In this document: piece after piece, positions 16,716 through 25,443 of the stretch
Position numbering within the stretch: position 1 is the stretch's first letter
Layout of the letters: each line of letters opens with the position of its first letter
Assembly (NCBI GenBank): GCA_022648325.1
Contig: JALCMG010000002.1
Coordinates: 1-64,000, forward strand
Direction: 5' to 3'
Origin: Olsenella sp.
GTDB taxonomy: Bacteria; Actinomycetota; Coriobacteriia; Coriobacteriales; Atopobiaceae
Length of the DNA stretch: 64,000 nucleotides
Program-made: the position numbers and the translations under genes
Notes under the pieces: model-generated
Seen by the model: the letters and a program-made list of their open reading frames with translations, nothing else
What the model was told of the DNA's origin: nothing
The model's database searches: none

Positions 16716-17839
16716 ATGAGCGAGTTCTTTGGGACCACCATGCCCAAGCTGGGGTTTGGCCTCATGCGCCTGCCACGCCTGGCGGATGGCAAGACCTATG
16801 ACATAGAGCAGTGCGAGAAAATGACCGACGCCTTCCTCGCCGCCGGCATGCGCTATTTCGACACCGCATACGTCTACGAGGGAAGCGAGGAGGCCACCAG
16901 GCGCTTTCTTGTCGAGCGGCACCCACGCGAGAGCTTCTTCCTCGCCGACAAGGTAAATGCCAGCCCCTGGGCGGCAAAGTCCGCAGAAGAGGCCAAGCGC
17001 CAGCTTGGAGTGTCGCTCGTGCGCACCGGTGCCGGTTACTTCGACTTCTACCTGCTGCACGCGCTCTCATCCAGGAACATTGGCTATTACGAGGACTACG
17101 GCATCTGGGACTTTGTCTCAAAGGCCAAGGAGCAGGGGCTCGTGAGGCACGTGGGTTTCTCCTTCCACGACCGCCCGGACGTGCTTGACGAGATACTCAC
17201 GCGCCATCCCGAGGCAGAGTTCGTGCAGCTGCAGCTCAACTATGGCGACTGGGAGAGCCCGAGCGTCTGCTCGCGCGAGAACTACGAGGTGGCCGTGGCG
17301 CACGGCAAGCCCGTGGTGGTGATGGAGCCGGTCAAGGGCGGGCTTCTCGCCAACCCGCCGCAGCAGGTGCAGGACATCCTGCGCGCGGCCAACCCAGGCA
17401 CCTCGATTGCGAGCTGGGCCGTGCGGTTTGTGGCCAGCCTGGATAACGTGATGGTCGTGCTCTCCGGCATGTCGAACGTCGAGCAGATGGAGGACAACCT
17501 CTCCTACATGCGCGAATTTAGGCCACTCGATGCCGCAGAGAGGGACGCCGTCGAGCGTGCGAGCAGGGCGCTTGCGGCCATCGAGCAGGTTCCTTGCACG
17601 GGATGCCACTACTGCACCGGCGGGTGCCCCAAGAGAATCGACATCCCCTCGATCTTCTCGGCGTACAACCGCTACCTCGTGTACGGGGACTTGACGGCGC
17701 AAAGCGCAGCTATGCGTCGGCAGTGGCCAAGCGTGGCAAGGCTAGCGACTGCGTGCGGTGTCTCCAGTGCGAGGGCGCCTGTCCGCAGCATATCGAGATC
17801 ACCTCGTGGCTGGAGAAGGCCGCGGCGGTGCTGGAGTAG
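16716..17839 (+). pseudogene. Aldo/keto reductase with C-terminal Fe-S domain, single frameshift
   Basis: The start is ATG 16716 behind GAGAGGG. The N-terminal TIM-barrel part is clear: LGFGLMRLP at the start, YFDTAYVYEGSE with the catalytic Asp and Tyr region, SFHDRPDVL, and NYGDWESP. The first Cys group CTGCHYCTGGCP is in frame. Near 17700 the frame slips: the rest of the natural C-terminus (KRSYASAVAKRG, then CVRCLQCEGACP, ending at 17839) lies in the next frame, whereas the original frame runs on to 17924 as low-complexity code. One missing base explains this. With it restored the protein is about 374 residues with two [4Fe-4S] sites. Either a recent mutation or a sequencing error. Confidence 0.75.
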
Positions 17840-17874
17840 GGCCGCTTGGCTGGAGCCTGCCGGCGCGCTTCGGC

Positions 17875-18849
17875 CTAGCCCTCGAACGTCGCCTCGAGCC
17901 AATCGACCCCCGGCCGGCATATGAGCCGCGCGTCGCAGTAGGCCATCTGCGTGGTGAGGATGGTCTGCCCGATGTAGGAGCCGGAGTCCGTGCACTCCAG
18001 CACCAGCGCCATGTCGGGCTCCTCGTCCTCTGTAAGGTCAAGCGGAAGCAGCAGGTTCACGGAGTTCACCCGCGGGTAGTAGGCGGGCACGGCGGTGCGA
18101 TAGCTCCACTTGACGCGCTCGAGCGCCAGGTCGACCGCCGTGTCCAGCGCGTTCTTCAGGCGAAGCCAGTGCACGCGGTCGCTCGCGATAAGGCCGCGCA
18201 GCTTGTCGAAGGCTTTCTCTCGCTTCTCGTCGCTCGTTGCGCCGTCAAACGCCGCCGACACGCACGCGATGCACTCCGGGCTGTCGCCGAGCTCCCGGTC
18301 GAGGAGCTTGCGCGGCAGCCGGTCGACGTTGTCGAGAAGGATGTGGTTGTAGTCCAGGAACGGCACCTGGTCGACGTCGTACAGCACGTCCTCAAGGCGC
18401 CGCAGGTAGCGGGCCCTCTTTGGCAGGGGATTGAACGTGCGCACCAGGCGGTCGCCCACGCGGCCCTCCCCTGCCCCGTAGAAGCCGAGAAGTACCCACT
18501 TCTGCCGGGCGCCATCGCGGTCATTGGCCTCGAAGCACGCGAAGATCGGCTCGTAGGACCGGTTGACCAGCCCCGTGTTGAACGCGGCAAAGCCCGAGGC
18601 GAGGTCCTCGCGCACCTTCTCCTCGTGCTCGAGCCGCCAGAAGGTGTACTTGAGGTAGCTCGCGAGGATGGCGTAGCGCGGGCGGTCGTCCTTCTCGTCT
18701 CGGTCGTTGGGCGAGAAGTCCCATTTCTCCGGCAGCGCCGTCTCGGCCAGCTTGGCCAGCCAGTCCTTCCAGCAGTAGAGGTATGCCCAGTCCCAGAGGT
18801 CAACGGGGTTGCTGGCATCGGCGCTTCCTGGCAACACGGGTGATTCCAT
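17875..18849 (-). CDS. DUF3825-like protein of unknown function
   Basis: The start is ATG 18849 behind GGAGGAG; the frame stays open to 19659 but that part overlaps the divergent hydrolase and has no family character. The 324-residue protein has several features I associate with the DUF3825 family: YLKYTFWRLEHE, FNTGLVNRSYEPIFACF, PLPKRARYL and a long C-terminal block with RVNSVNLLLPLDL and IGQTILTTQMAYCDARLI. The conserved N-x-G-L-x-x-x polar residues suggest a nucleotide- or RNA-related fold, but no activity is established. No signal peptide is present. It converges on the frameshifted reductase. Confidence 0.65.
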   Translation of the reverse strand: MESPVLPGSADASNPVDLWDWAYLYCWKDWLAKLAETALPEKWDFSPNDRDEKDDRPRYAILASYLKYTFWRLEHEEKVREDLASGFAAFNTGLVNRSYEPIFACFEANDRDGARQKWVLLGFYGAGEGRVGDRLVRTFNPLPKRARYLRRLEDVLYDVDQVPFLDYNHILLDNVDRLPRKLLDRELGDSPECIACVSAAFDGATSDEKREKAFDKLRGLIASDRVHWLRLKNALDTAVDLALERVKWSYRTAVPAYYPRVNSVNLLLPLDLTEDEEPDMALVLECTDSGSYIGQTILTTQMAYCDARLICRPGVDWLEATFEG

Positions 18850-19008
18850 GGGCTCCTCCTCTGGTTGGACGGCGTCCCTCACGATAGCAGTTTTGGCACC
18901 GCGGTCACGCGCCCATTGTGGCGTAAGAATGGTCGGCGCGTCTCGCCAAACGCCGCCCGCATTGCCTGTATGCTTGGGTGTCGAAACACACCTACCGAGA
19001 GGAACCCC

Positions 19009-19884
19009 ATGCCGCGCGTCACTGCCCCCGTACCGCCACAGCCGCATTTTCCCAGCTACTACCTGCGCCCCACCGTCGCGCCGAGCGTTGCGCGCAGGGT
19101 GCGGACTGCCGATGGCGCACAGATAGCGGCGTTTGTGTACGGCGCGGATGGGACTCGGCAAGAGAGCACGTACCCCGTGCTGTTCCTGCACGGCAACGGC
19201 GAGGAACACGGAATCTTTGGGGTTCAAATCAACGGGCTTGTGGGCGACGGTCGCTGCGCGATAGGCGTGGACTCCCGTGCCCAGGGCGCTTCCACGCGCG
19301 GGCGCGCCCCGCTTACCTACGAGCTCATGGCCGCAGACGCACTTGAGGTACTCGACGCGCTTGGGGTGCAGCGCGCGCACGTGGTGGGGTTCTCGGATGG
19401 CGCGATAGAGGCCCTGCTCCTGGCACGCGACCACCCCGAGCGCGTGGCCTCGATTCTCTCGATGGGTGCAAACCTCACGCCCGAAGGCGTCCTTGCGGAG
19501 GATGATTGGGACATGGAAGGTACGGCCGAGCAGTGCGAGGCGTGGGCTGCATGGCTGGAGGGGAAGCCCGAAGGCGTGGACCCCTCGATTGTGACACCCA
19601 GCGCCAGCGAGGCTCGAACAACAGCCGAGCTCATGCGCCTCATGCTTGACGAGCCGCACATCCCCGCCGAGTCACTGAGTGCGATACGCTGCCCCGTCAC
19701 CGTAATGACCGGCGAGTTCGACTGCATCTCTCCCGCCGAGACGCAGCGGATCGTCGACGCAATCCCCGGCGCACGCAAGGTGGTAGTCCCCGGCGCCGAC
19801 CACGTGCTGCCCAAGTGCGCTCCCGACGACGTGAACCGCGAGCTCTTCTCGCTTCTCCGGTTGGTTGAGTCGAGCCACTGCTAG
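19009..19884 (+). CDS. Alpha/beta hydrolase
   Basis: The start is ATG 19009 behind GAGAGG. The 291-residue protein has the classic fold: oxyanion strand VLFLHGNGEEHG, the DSRAQGAS loop, nucleophile elbow VGFSDGA (G-x-S-x-G) near residue 127, acid in MTGEFDCISP near residue 235 and catalytic His in VPGADHVLPK near residue 262. The triad is complete and the order matches soluble esterase, peptidase or C-C hydrolase enzymes. There is no signal peptide. It stands alone between a divergent DUF3825-like gene and convergent metK, so context gives no hint of substrate. Confidence 0.8.
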   Translation: MPRVTAPVPPQPHFPSYYLRPTVAPSVARRVRTADGAQIAAFVYGADGTRQESTYPVLFLHGNGEEHGIFGVQINGLVGDGRCAIGVDSRAQGASTRGRAPLTYELMAADALEVLDALGVQRAHVVGFSDGAIEALLLARDHPERVASILSMGANLTPEGVLAEDDWDMEGTAEQCEAWAAWLEGKPEGVDPSIVTPSASEARTTAELMRLMLDEPHIPAESLSAIRCPVTVMTGEFDCISPAETQRIVDAIPGARKVVVPGADHVLPKCAPDDVNRELFSLLRLVESSHC

Positions 19885-19932
19885 ACCATAGGCCCCCCAG
19901 GGGCGACGGGCGGGAGGGGTTACGACAAGAGA

Positions 19933-19961
19933 AGCCCCTCCGGCTCGGATCCGAAGGGGCT
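19933..19961 (-). terminator. Terminator of metK
   Basis: Arms beginning AGCCCCT and ending AGGGGCT form a long stem with one mismatch around a 7-base loop, 30 bp beyond the metK stop. Pyrimidine-rich sequence follows on the minus strand. Confidence 0.6.
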
Positions 19962-19990
19962 GGTAGGGTGAGAAGAAGCGACGAGAGAAA

Positions 19991-21244
19991 CTACTCGGCA
20001 ACCTCGGCGATGGCGGCCTTGAGCTCGTCGACGCGGTTCGTGGCCTCCCAGGTGAAGTCGGGGTCCTTGCGGCCAAAGTGACCGTAGGCGGCCGTCTTCT
20101 GGAAGATCGGGCGGCGAAGGTCGAGGTCACGGATGATGGCGCCGGGACGCAGGTCGAAGACCTTCTCGACTGCCTTCTCGATGAGCTCGTCGTCATACGC
20201 GCCGGTCCCGAAGGTGTCGACCATGATGGACAGCGGGTGGGAGACGCCGATGGCATAGGCCAGCTCGACCTCGCACTTGTGGGCGAGACCGGCGGCAACC
20301 ACGTTCTTGGCGACCCAGCGCGCGGCATAGGCGGCAGAGCGGTCAACCTTGGTGCAGTCCTTGCCGGAGAAGCAGCCACCGCCGTGACGTCCCATGCCAC
20401 CGTACGTGTCGACGATGATCTTGCGGCCGGTGAGGCCGGTGTCGCCCATAGGGCCGCCCACGACAAAGCGGCCGGTGGGGTTCACGTAGATGTCCGCGTC
20501 GCGCCACTTGATGCCGACCTCGTCAAGCACGGGGGCAATCACATGCTCGACCATGTCGTGCTCGATCTGGTCGTGCTCTGCCTTGACGTCGTGCTGCGTG
20601 GAGACGACGATGGCCGTGACCTCGACGGGCTTGTCGTCCTCGTAGCGAACCGTGACCTGGGTCTTGCCGTCGGGGCGCAGGCAGTCGACCTCGCCGGACT
20701 TGCGGACGGCGGCGAGACGCTCGGCCATGCGCTGCGCGAGGTAGATGGGCATGGGCATGAGGACGTCGGTCTCGTCGGAGGCGTAGCCGAACATCATGCC
20801 CTGGTCGCCGGCGCCAATCTTGTCCAGCGGGTCGGTGTCGTCGGCGCGGGCGTAGGTGCCGTCGACGCCCTGTGCGATGTCGGGGCTCTGCTCATGGATC
20901 ATGTTGATGACGCCGCAGGTATCGCAGTCAAATCCGTACTTGGCGCGGTCGTAGCCAATGCCACGCACGGTCTCGCGCACGATCTTCTGCACGTCGACGT
21001 AGGCCTCGGTGCGAACCTCGCCCATCACAACGACGGTGCCCGTGGTGGTGAAGGTCTCGACGGCGCAACGGACGTTGTCGACGTTGGCAGGGTTGCCATC
21101 GGCGTCAACATAGCCGGCGGCCTGAAGCTTGGCCTCCTTGGCGAGAATTGCGTCAACGATGGCATCGGAGATCTGGTCGCACATCTTGTCGGGGTGGCCC
21201 TCGGTGACGCTCTCCGAGGTGAAGTAGTAATTCTTGTGGGCCAT
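19991..21244 (-). CDS. metK: S-adenosylmethionine synthetase
   Basis: Makes S-adenosylmethionine from methionine and ATP. The start is ATG 21244 ([12 protein letters not shown]); the frame reaches 21280 without support. The 417-residue protein carries all MetK signatures: [13 protein letters not shown] at the N-terminus, [12 protein letters not shown] near residue 125, the P-loop-like [19 protein letters not shown] near residue 265, and [18 protein letters not shown]. Length is slightly above the usual 385-400. Single gene with its own terminator. I saw no SAM riboswitch in the leader. Confidence 0.97.
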   Translation of the reverse strand: MAHKNYYFTSESVTEGHPDKMCDQISDAIVDAILAKEAKLQAAGYVDADGNPANVDNVRCAVETFTTTGTVVVMGEVRTEAYVDVQKIVRETVRGIGYDRAKYGFDCDTCGVINMIHEQSPDIAQGVDGTYARADDTDPLDKIGAGDQGMMFGYASDETDVLMPMPIYLAQRMAERLAAVRKSGEVDCLRPDGKTQVTVRYEDDKPVEVTAIVVSTQHDVKAEHDQIEHDMVEHVIAPVLDEVGIKWRDADIYVNPTGRFVVGGPMGDTGLTGRKIIVDTYGGMGRHGGGCFSGKDCTKVDRSAAYAARWVAKNVVAAGLAHKCEVELAYAIGVSHPLSIMVDTFGTGAYDDELIEKAVEKVFDLRPGAIIRDLDLRRPIFQKTAAYGHFGRKDPDFTWEATNRVDELKAAIAEVAE

Positions 21245-21384
21245 TCCAATATCCTTTCCGCACGGGCAGACCCGTGCCAACAGCGATCGCCGCGTCGGCG
21301 CTCGACTATGACTGAGAGGTGCAACGATTCATCGCCCAGGCGAGAAGGTCGCTCGCACAAGGGTAGCGCGCAAGTAGTGTCACG

Positions 21385-22194
21385 TCACCCCTGCTCGGAT
21401 AGATGGGATGTCGCCTTCTCGGGTTCCTGCACAGGCAGGGAAGAGCCGCACCCGGCAACAGCCAGAGCGGAATGGGCGACCTCAGTCCCCATGCCATTAA
21501 GCGCCATGTCGATGAGCGAATGCGCAAGCCTATCGCCCGTGGGGGCATCTTCGCCGAGACTCGCCACCTCAAGGGCAGCGAAGATGTATGCACCGGAGAT
21601 GGCAACGGCGCCAAGCCGGCTGTTCACGCCCACGCGCACCATACCCTCCCCCTTGGCGCGCTCGAGCTGGGCGCTGATGATGGCGATGATTCGAGCGAAG
21701 TGCGTCTCCATGGAGGGCAGGACGCTGTTGTTGGCATCGATGACCTCGCGAGTCATCGCCAGCGCAAGCGGACTTCCTACGCTCATGCGACACGTGAGCT
21801 CGCGCGTGAGGCTCACCAGCGCCTCCAGAGCGGAGGGCGCGCCGGCCACAGCGCCCTCAACGGATTCCACAAGCTCGTCAATGGAGCGGTCAAAAATGGC
21901 CTCGACCAGTGCGTCCTTGTCGGCAAAGTAATAGTAGAGGGCACCCTTTGACATCTTGCAGCGCGAGGAGACCTCGCTCATCTGAAAGTCAGTATTGCCG
22001 CGCTCGACCATGAGCGACGTTGCTGCCGCCATGATTCGTTCGCGCGTTGCGGCGCTCTTACGCGTTTTGGTGCTGCTGCGCAGCCTGGTAGTCTGCCGGG
22101 TAACCGTCTCCTCGAGCGACGTGCGTGCCGCGCCGCTCGCTTTCTTCAGACTATTAGCCAGCTCGGACGTCATTTTCTCGTCAAGCAGACTCAT
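21385..22194 (-). CDS. TetR/AcrR family transcriptional regulator
   Basis: The start is taken at ATG 22194; the frame extends to a TTG at 22236. The 269-residue protein has an unusually long polar N-terminal lead (about 50 residues) before the HTH, which reads RERIMAAATSLMVERG then MSEVSSRCKMSKGALYYYFADKDALVEAIF, the TetR hallmark. The rest is a helical ligand domain. It is divergent from the YhgE/Pip pair, the usual place for a local repressor, so it probably represses those genes and itself through sites in the 240-bp gap. Confidence 0.85.
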   Translation of the reverse strand: MSLLDEKMTSELANSLKKASGAARTSLEETVTRQTTRLRSSTKTRKSAATRERIMAAATSLMVERGNTDFQMSEVSSRCKMSKGALYYYFADKDALVEAIFDRSIDELVESVEGAVAGAPSALEALVSLTRELTCRMSVGSPLALAMTREVIDANNSVLPSMETHFARIIAIISAQLERAKGEGMVRVGVNSRLGAVAISGAYIFAALEVASLGEDAPTGDRLAHSLIDMALNGMGTEVAHSALAVAGCGSSLPVQEPEKATSHLSEQG

Positions 22195-22252
22195 GCAGTT
22201 TGCGCCCCACTTCGCGCCTCGCAGACTCTTGTACAACGAGGCGATTCTACCA

Positions 22253-22263
22253 TCTGAGTCAGA
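22253..22263. promoter_or_regulatory. Possible TetR operator
   Basis: TCTGA and TCAGA are perfect arms around one G, 60 bp upstream of the regulator start, in the gap shared with the YhgE/Pip genes. It is short, so chance is possible. Confidence 0.3.
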
Positions 22264-22434
22264 ATTTTTGAGCAGTTTTCAAAAAATTTGCCACTCAGGT
22301 CTAAAATTCCCGTTCGTTGGATACCAACAGGTGTAGAAATATATGATTGAAGCAGGACATATCAAGCATCAAATGTAATGCGTGAGAGTGTGGCCCTACG
22401 CACGCAGAGAAGCGACGACCCACCGCGGAGGAGC

Positions 22435-25400
22435 ATGGGCAAGGTATTTCGGATCTTCTGGCGAGACCTCAAGAGAATACTTCGCAACCCGGTGGCCGTC
22501 ATCGTCACACTGGGCGTCTGCGTAATTCCCTCCCTCTACGCTTGGTTCAACATTTTGGCAAACTGGGACCCCTACGAGAACACGCAGGACGTCCGCGTTG
22601 CCGTGGTAAACCTCGACGAGGGGGCCGACGCCGGAGGCGACTTGGGCTTCATCAACGCCGGTGACATGGTTGTTGACGAGCTGGGAAAGAACACCCAGCT
22701 CAAATGGGTCTTTCTCGACGAGGACGAGGCTCTCGAGGAAGTCAGATTGGGCCGCTCGTATGCCGCCATCGTGATCCCCGCCGACTTCACCCAAGACCTC
22801 ACCTCGGTCCTTACGGGCAACCTGGTCTCCCCCAACCTCACGTACTACGTGAACGAGAAGGTAAACCCCATCGCCCCAAAGGTCACCGACACCGGCGCCT
22901 CCACCGTCGAGACGCAGATCAACGAGACCTTCGTCTCTACGGTCACCAACGTGGTCGTGGGCAAGCTCCAGGACGTCGCTGTCTCGGCAAAGGGCGAGAC
23001 GGACAGCGCCACCACGAGCGTCGTAGGCCGTGTGAGAGGCGTTAAGGGAACCGTCGAGGACCTCTCCGCGAGCATGTCTGACGCCCAGGACACGGTAGCC
23101 GCAGCCCGCCAGACCATCGAGGATGCCGAGGCGACCCTCGACGAGCTCGACCGCATCTCCACCAAGGCAAGCGGAAGCCTCGCAGACGCAACGGGGCTGC
23201 TCTTCACCTCGCGAGATGACGCAACGTCGCTTGCCACCTCGGTCTCCGGCGCCGTTGCCGACGGCTCCACGCGCCTCTCGTCCATCTCGGGAACCACCAA
23301 CCAGGCGATAGGTCGCATCTCCGGAAAGATTGGCCAGGCACAGGGCACGGCCGAGGGTGCGCTTGCAACTGCGCAGTCGCTCGTGAACCAGAACCGGCAG
23401 CTGGTGCAGGAGCTTCAGGGCCTCTCGTCCTCCATCCCCGAAGGCGTGCGTCCCACCTTTGATGCCGCCGTGGCAAGGATCAGCTCGCAGGTGGACAAGG
23501 AGCAGGCGACTGTCGACGAGCTCTCCCGCGCGACGAGCGACATCGGCGCCACCAACGATGCCGTGGCCGGGCTCTCCTCCGCAGTCAACGACTCAATCCA
23601 GACGGGGACAACGTCTCTCTCGGGCGTCAACTCCTCGTTCAGCCAGGACACGCTCCCCCAGCTCTACGGCGCGCTGGACAGCTTCTCGGGCGCCGCGCAG
23701 AGCCTCTCAGGGTCGCTCGGCGGGCTCTCCCCCACCATTGCGCAGACCAAGGCGGTGCTCGAGCAACTCGACGACACGCTCGATCAAACCTCCACTGCCC
23801 TCTCGGTCACCACCGACTCGCTCAACGAGATGGCCGAGGCCCTCGACGACGTGGCAACGGACCTCTCCGCCATCCAGAGCTCAAGCGCCATGGACCGCGT
23901 GAACCAGATGCTCGGCGTCGACGCCAACGGAATCGCGTCGTTCATGTCATCGCCGGTCAACCTGGACCAGGAGGCCGTCTTCCCGGTTGCCAACTACGGC
24001 TCGGGCGTCGCGCCCTTCTACACCAATCTTGCCCTGTGGGTGGGAGGCTTCGTCCTCATCGCCATCTACAAGGCAGAGGTGGACGACGAGGGCATCGACG
24101 GCGGCTTTGCCCCCTGGCAGGGATACTTTGGCCGCCTGCTGCTCTTCCTGCTCCTTGGGGTTCTGCAGGGCGTCATCTGCACCATAGGCGACCTCGTGAT
24201 TGGCATCCAGTGCCTCGATCCAAAGGCGTTCATCCTCGCGGGCGTGATTGAGTCCTTCGTCTACGTCAACGTGATCTTCGCCTTTGCCGTGGCGTTCAAG
24301 CACATCGGCAAGGCGCTCTGCGTGCTTCTCGTAATCCTGCAGATCCCCGGCTCCTCGGGCACCTACCCCATCGAGATGATGCCGGGCTTCTTCCGCGCGC
24401 TCAACCCCTGGCTGCCCTTCACCTACGGCATCCGCGCCATGCGCGAGACCATCGCCGGCTACTATGGCAACTACTATGGCCACAACATCTTTATGCTGCT
24501 CCTCTTTGTGGTCCCCGCCCTGCTCATAGGCGTTGGCTGGCGTCGCCACCTCCTGAACATCAACTCGCTCTTTGACAAGAAGCTTGCCGAGACCGACCTC
24601 ATGATCTGCGAGCGCGACGGCATCGAGGTCGAGCACTACCGCCTCTCCTCGCTCGTCAAGGCGCTCATGCACAACGACGAGTACCGCGCCCAGCTCCTGC
24701 GCCTCGCGGCAGGTTTCAACGCGGCATACCCCCGCCTCATCCGCGTGGGGTTCGTGCTGCTCTTTGCGCTGCCCCTGGGCCTCTCGACAGTCATGTTCTC
24801 CGTGAGCAACAAGCTGCCCTGGTTCATCGTGTGGATCGTCTGCCTGGTGCTGCTCTGCACGGCGCTCATCGTCATCGAGTACTTCCATGAGTCGCTCAAC
24901 CGCAAGACCGCCATGGTCGACCTCCCTAAGGACGAGATGTACCAGCTGCTGGGCGACCAGCTTGACCGCGAGTACTTCTCCTCGCCCATCGAGCGGCTGC
25001 GCCGGCGCGTGAACAACGTGGTTGCGGAGGCGCAGGCGAGAATTACCCCGGACACCGCGCCAGACGCAGGTGCCGCAGGTGAAGCCGACAACGAGACGGG
25101 CGCCCAAACGACGCTCGTGCTGAGGAGGCTCATCAACGGACACGCCGCCGAGCCCGAGGTGGAAGTGCCAACCATCACACGCGGCGGCGTCGTGTCTGCA
25201 GCCACAGCCGAGGATGCGGAGCCCGTCTTGGCAGACGCCGCACCCGCCGAGGTCGAGGAGTCCGCAAAACCCAAGGCCAAGAAGGACCGCCACGGCCACA
25301 AGAAGCACGACAAGCGCAAGGCCGACAAGGACAAGAAACGCAAGAAGGACAAGAAGAAGGGCCACGACAAGGACCACGACGACAAGGACCACGACGACAA

Positions 25401-25443
25401 GGACCGCAAGCACAAGCACGGCAAGAAGGGAGGCCGCGCATGA
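22435..25443 (+). CDS. YhgE/Pip family membrane protein with charged C-terminal tail
   Basis: The start is ATG 22435 behind GGAGGAG. The 1002-residue protein opens with one membrane helix (VIVTLGVCVIPSLYAWFNI). A large extracellular part of about 480 residues follows, rich in Ser, Thr and Asp heptads that predict coiled coil. An ABC-2-like block of about five helices comes next (LLLFLLLGVLQGVICTIGDL, FMLLLFVVPALLIG), then two further helices near 780 and 800. The last 60 residues are almost only Lys, His and Asp. The family is named for phage receptor Pip; in Gram-positives such proteins are linked to envelope stress or secretion. Coupled to the next gene by ATGA. Confidence 0.85.
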   Translation: MGKVFRIFWRDLKRILRNPVAVIVTLGVCVIPSLYAWFNILANWDPYENTQDVRVAVVNLDEGADAGGDLGFINAGDMVVDELGKNTQLKWVFLDEDEALEEVRLGRSYAAIVIPADFTQDLTSVLTGNLVSPNLTYYVNEKVNPIAPKVTDTGASTVETQINETFVSTVTNVVVGKLQDVAVSAKGETDSATTSVVGRVRGVKGTVEDLSASMSDAQDTVAAARQTIEDAEATLDELDRISTKASGSLADATGLLFTSRDDATSLATSVSGAVADGSTRLSSISGTTNQAIGRISGKIGQAQGTAEGALATAQSLVNQNRQLVQELQGLSSSIPEGVRPTFDAAVARISSQVDKEQATVDELSRATSDIGATNDAVAGLSSAVNDSIQTGTTSLSGVNSSFSQDTLPQLYGALDSFSGAAQSLSGSLGGLSPTIAQTKAVLEQLDDTLDQTSTALSVTTDSLNEMAEALDDVATDLSAIQSSSAMDRVNQMLGVDANGIASFMSSPVNLDQEAVFPVANYGSGVAPFYTNLALWVGGFVLIAIYKAEVDDEGIDGGFAPWQGYFGRLLLFLLLGVLQGVICTIGDLVIGIQCLDPKAFILAGVIESFVYVNVIFAFAVAFKHIGKALCVLLVILQIPGSSGTYPIEMMPGFFRALNPWLPFTYGIRAMRETIAGYYGNYYGHNIFMLLLFVVPALLIGVGWRRHLLNINSLFDKKLAETDLMICERDGIEVEHYRLSSLVKALMHNDEYRAQLLRLAAGFNAAYPRLIRVGFVLLFALPLGLSTVMFSVSNKLPWFIVWIVCLVLLCTALIVIEYFHESLNRKTAMVDLPKDEMYQLLGDQLDREYFSSPIERLRRRVNNVVAEAQARITPDTAPDAGAAGEADNETGAQTTLVLRRLINGHAAEPEVEVPTITRGGVVSAATAEDAEPVLADAAPAEVEESAKPKAKKDRHGHKKHDKRKADKDKKRKKDKKKGHDKDHDDKDHDDKDRKHKHGKKGGRA

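Noticed and set aside
17875-19659. Very long minus-strand frame extending the DUF3825-like gene to 594 residues
   Set aside because: The part beyond 18849 overlaps the divergent hydrolase, has no ribosome site and shows no family character; it is a shadow of GC-rich coding DNA.
21245-21384. SAM riboswitch in front of metK
   Set aside because: The leader is short and I see neither the S-box core motifs nor a terminator switch.
20078-21931. 617-codon plus-strand frame over metK and the TetR gene
   Set aside because: Antisense to two clear genes and of low-complexity composition; an artefact of GC-rich codons.
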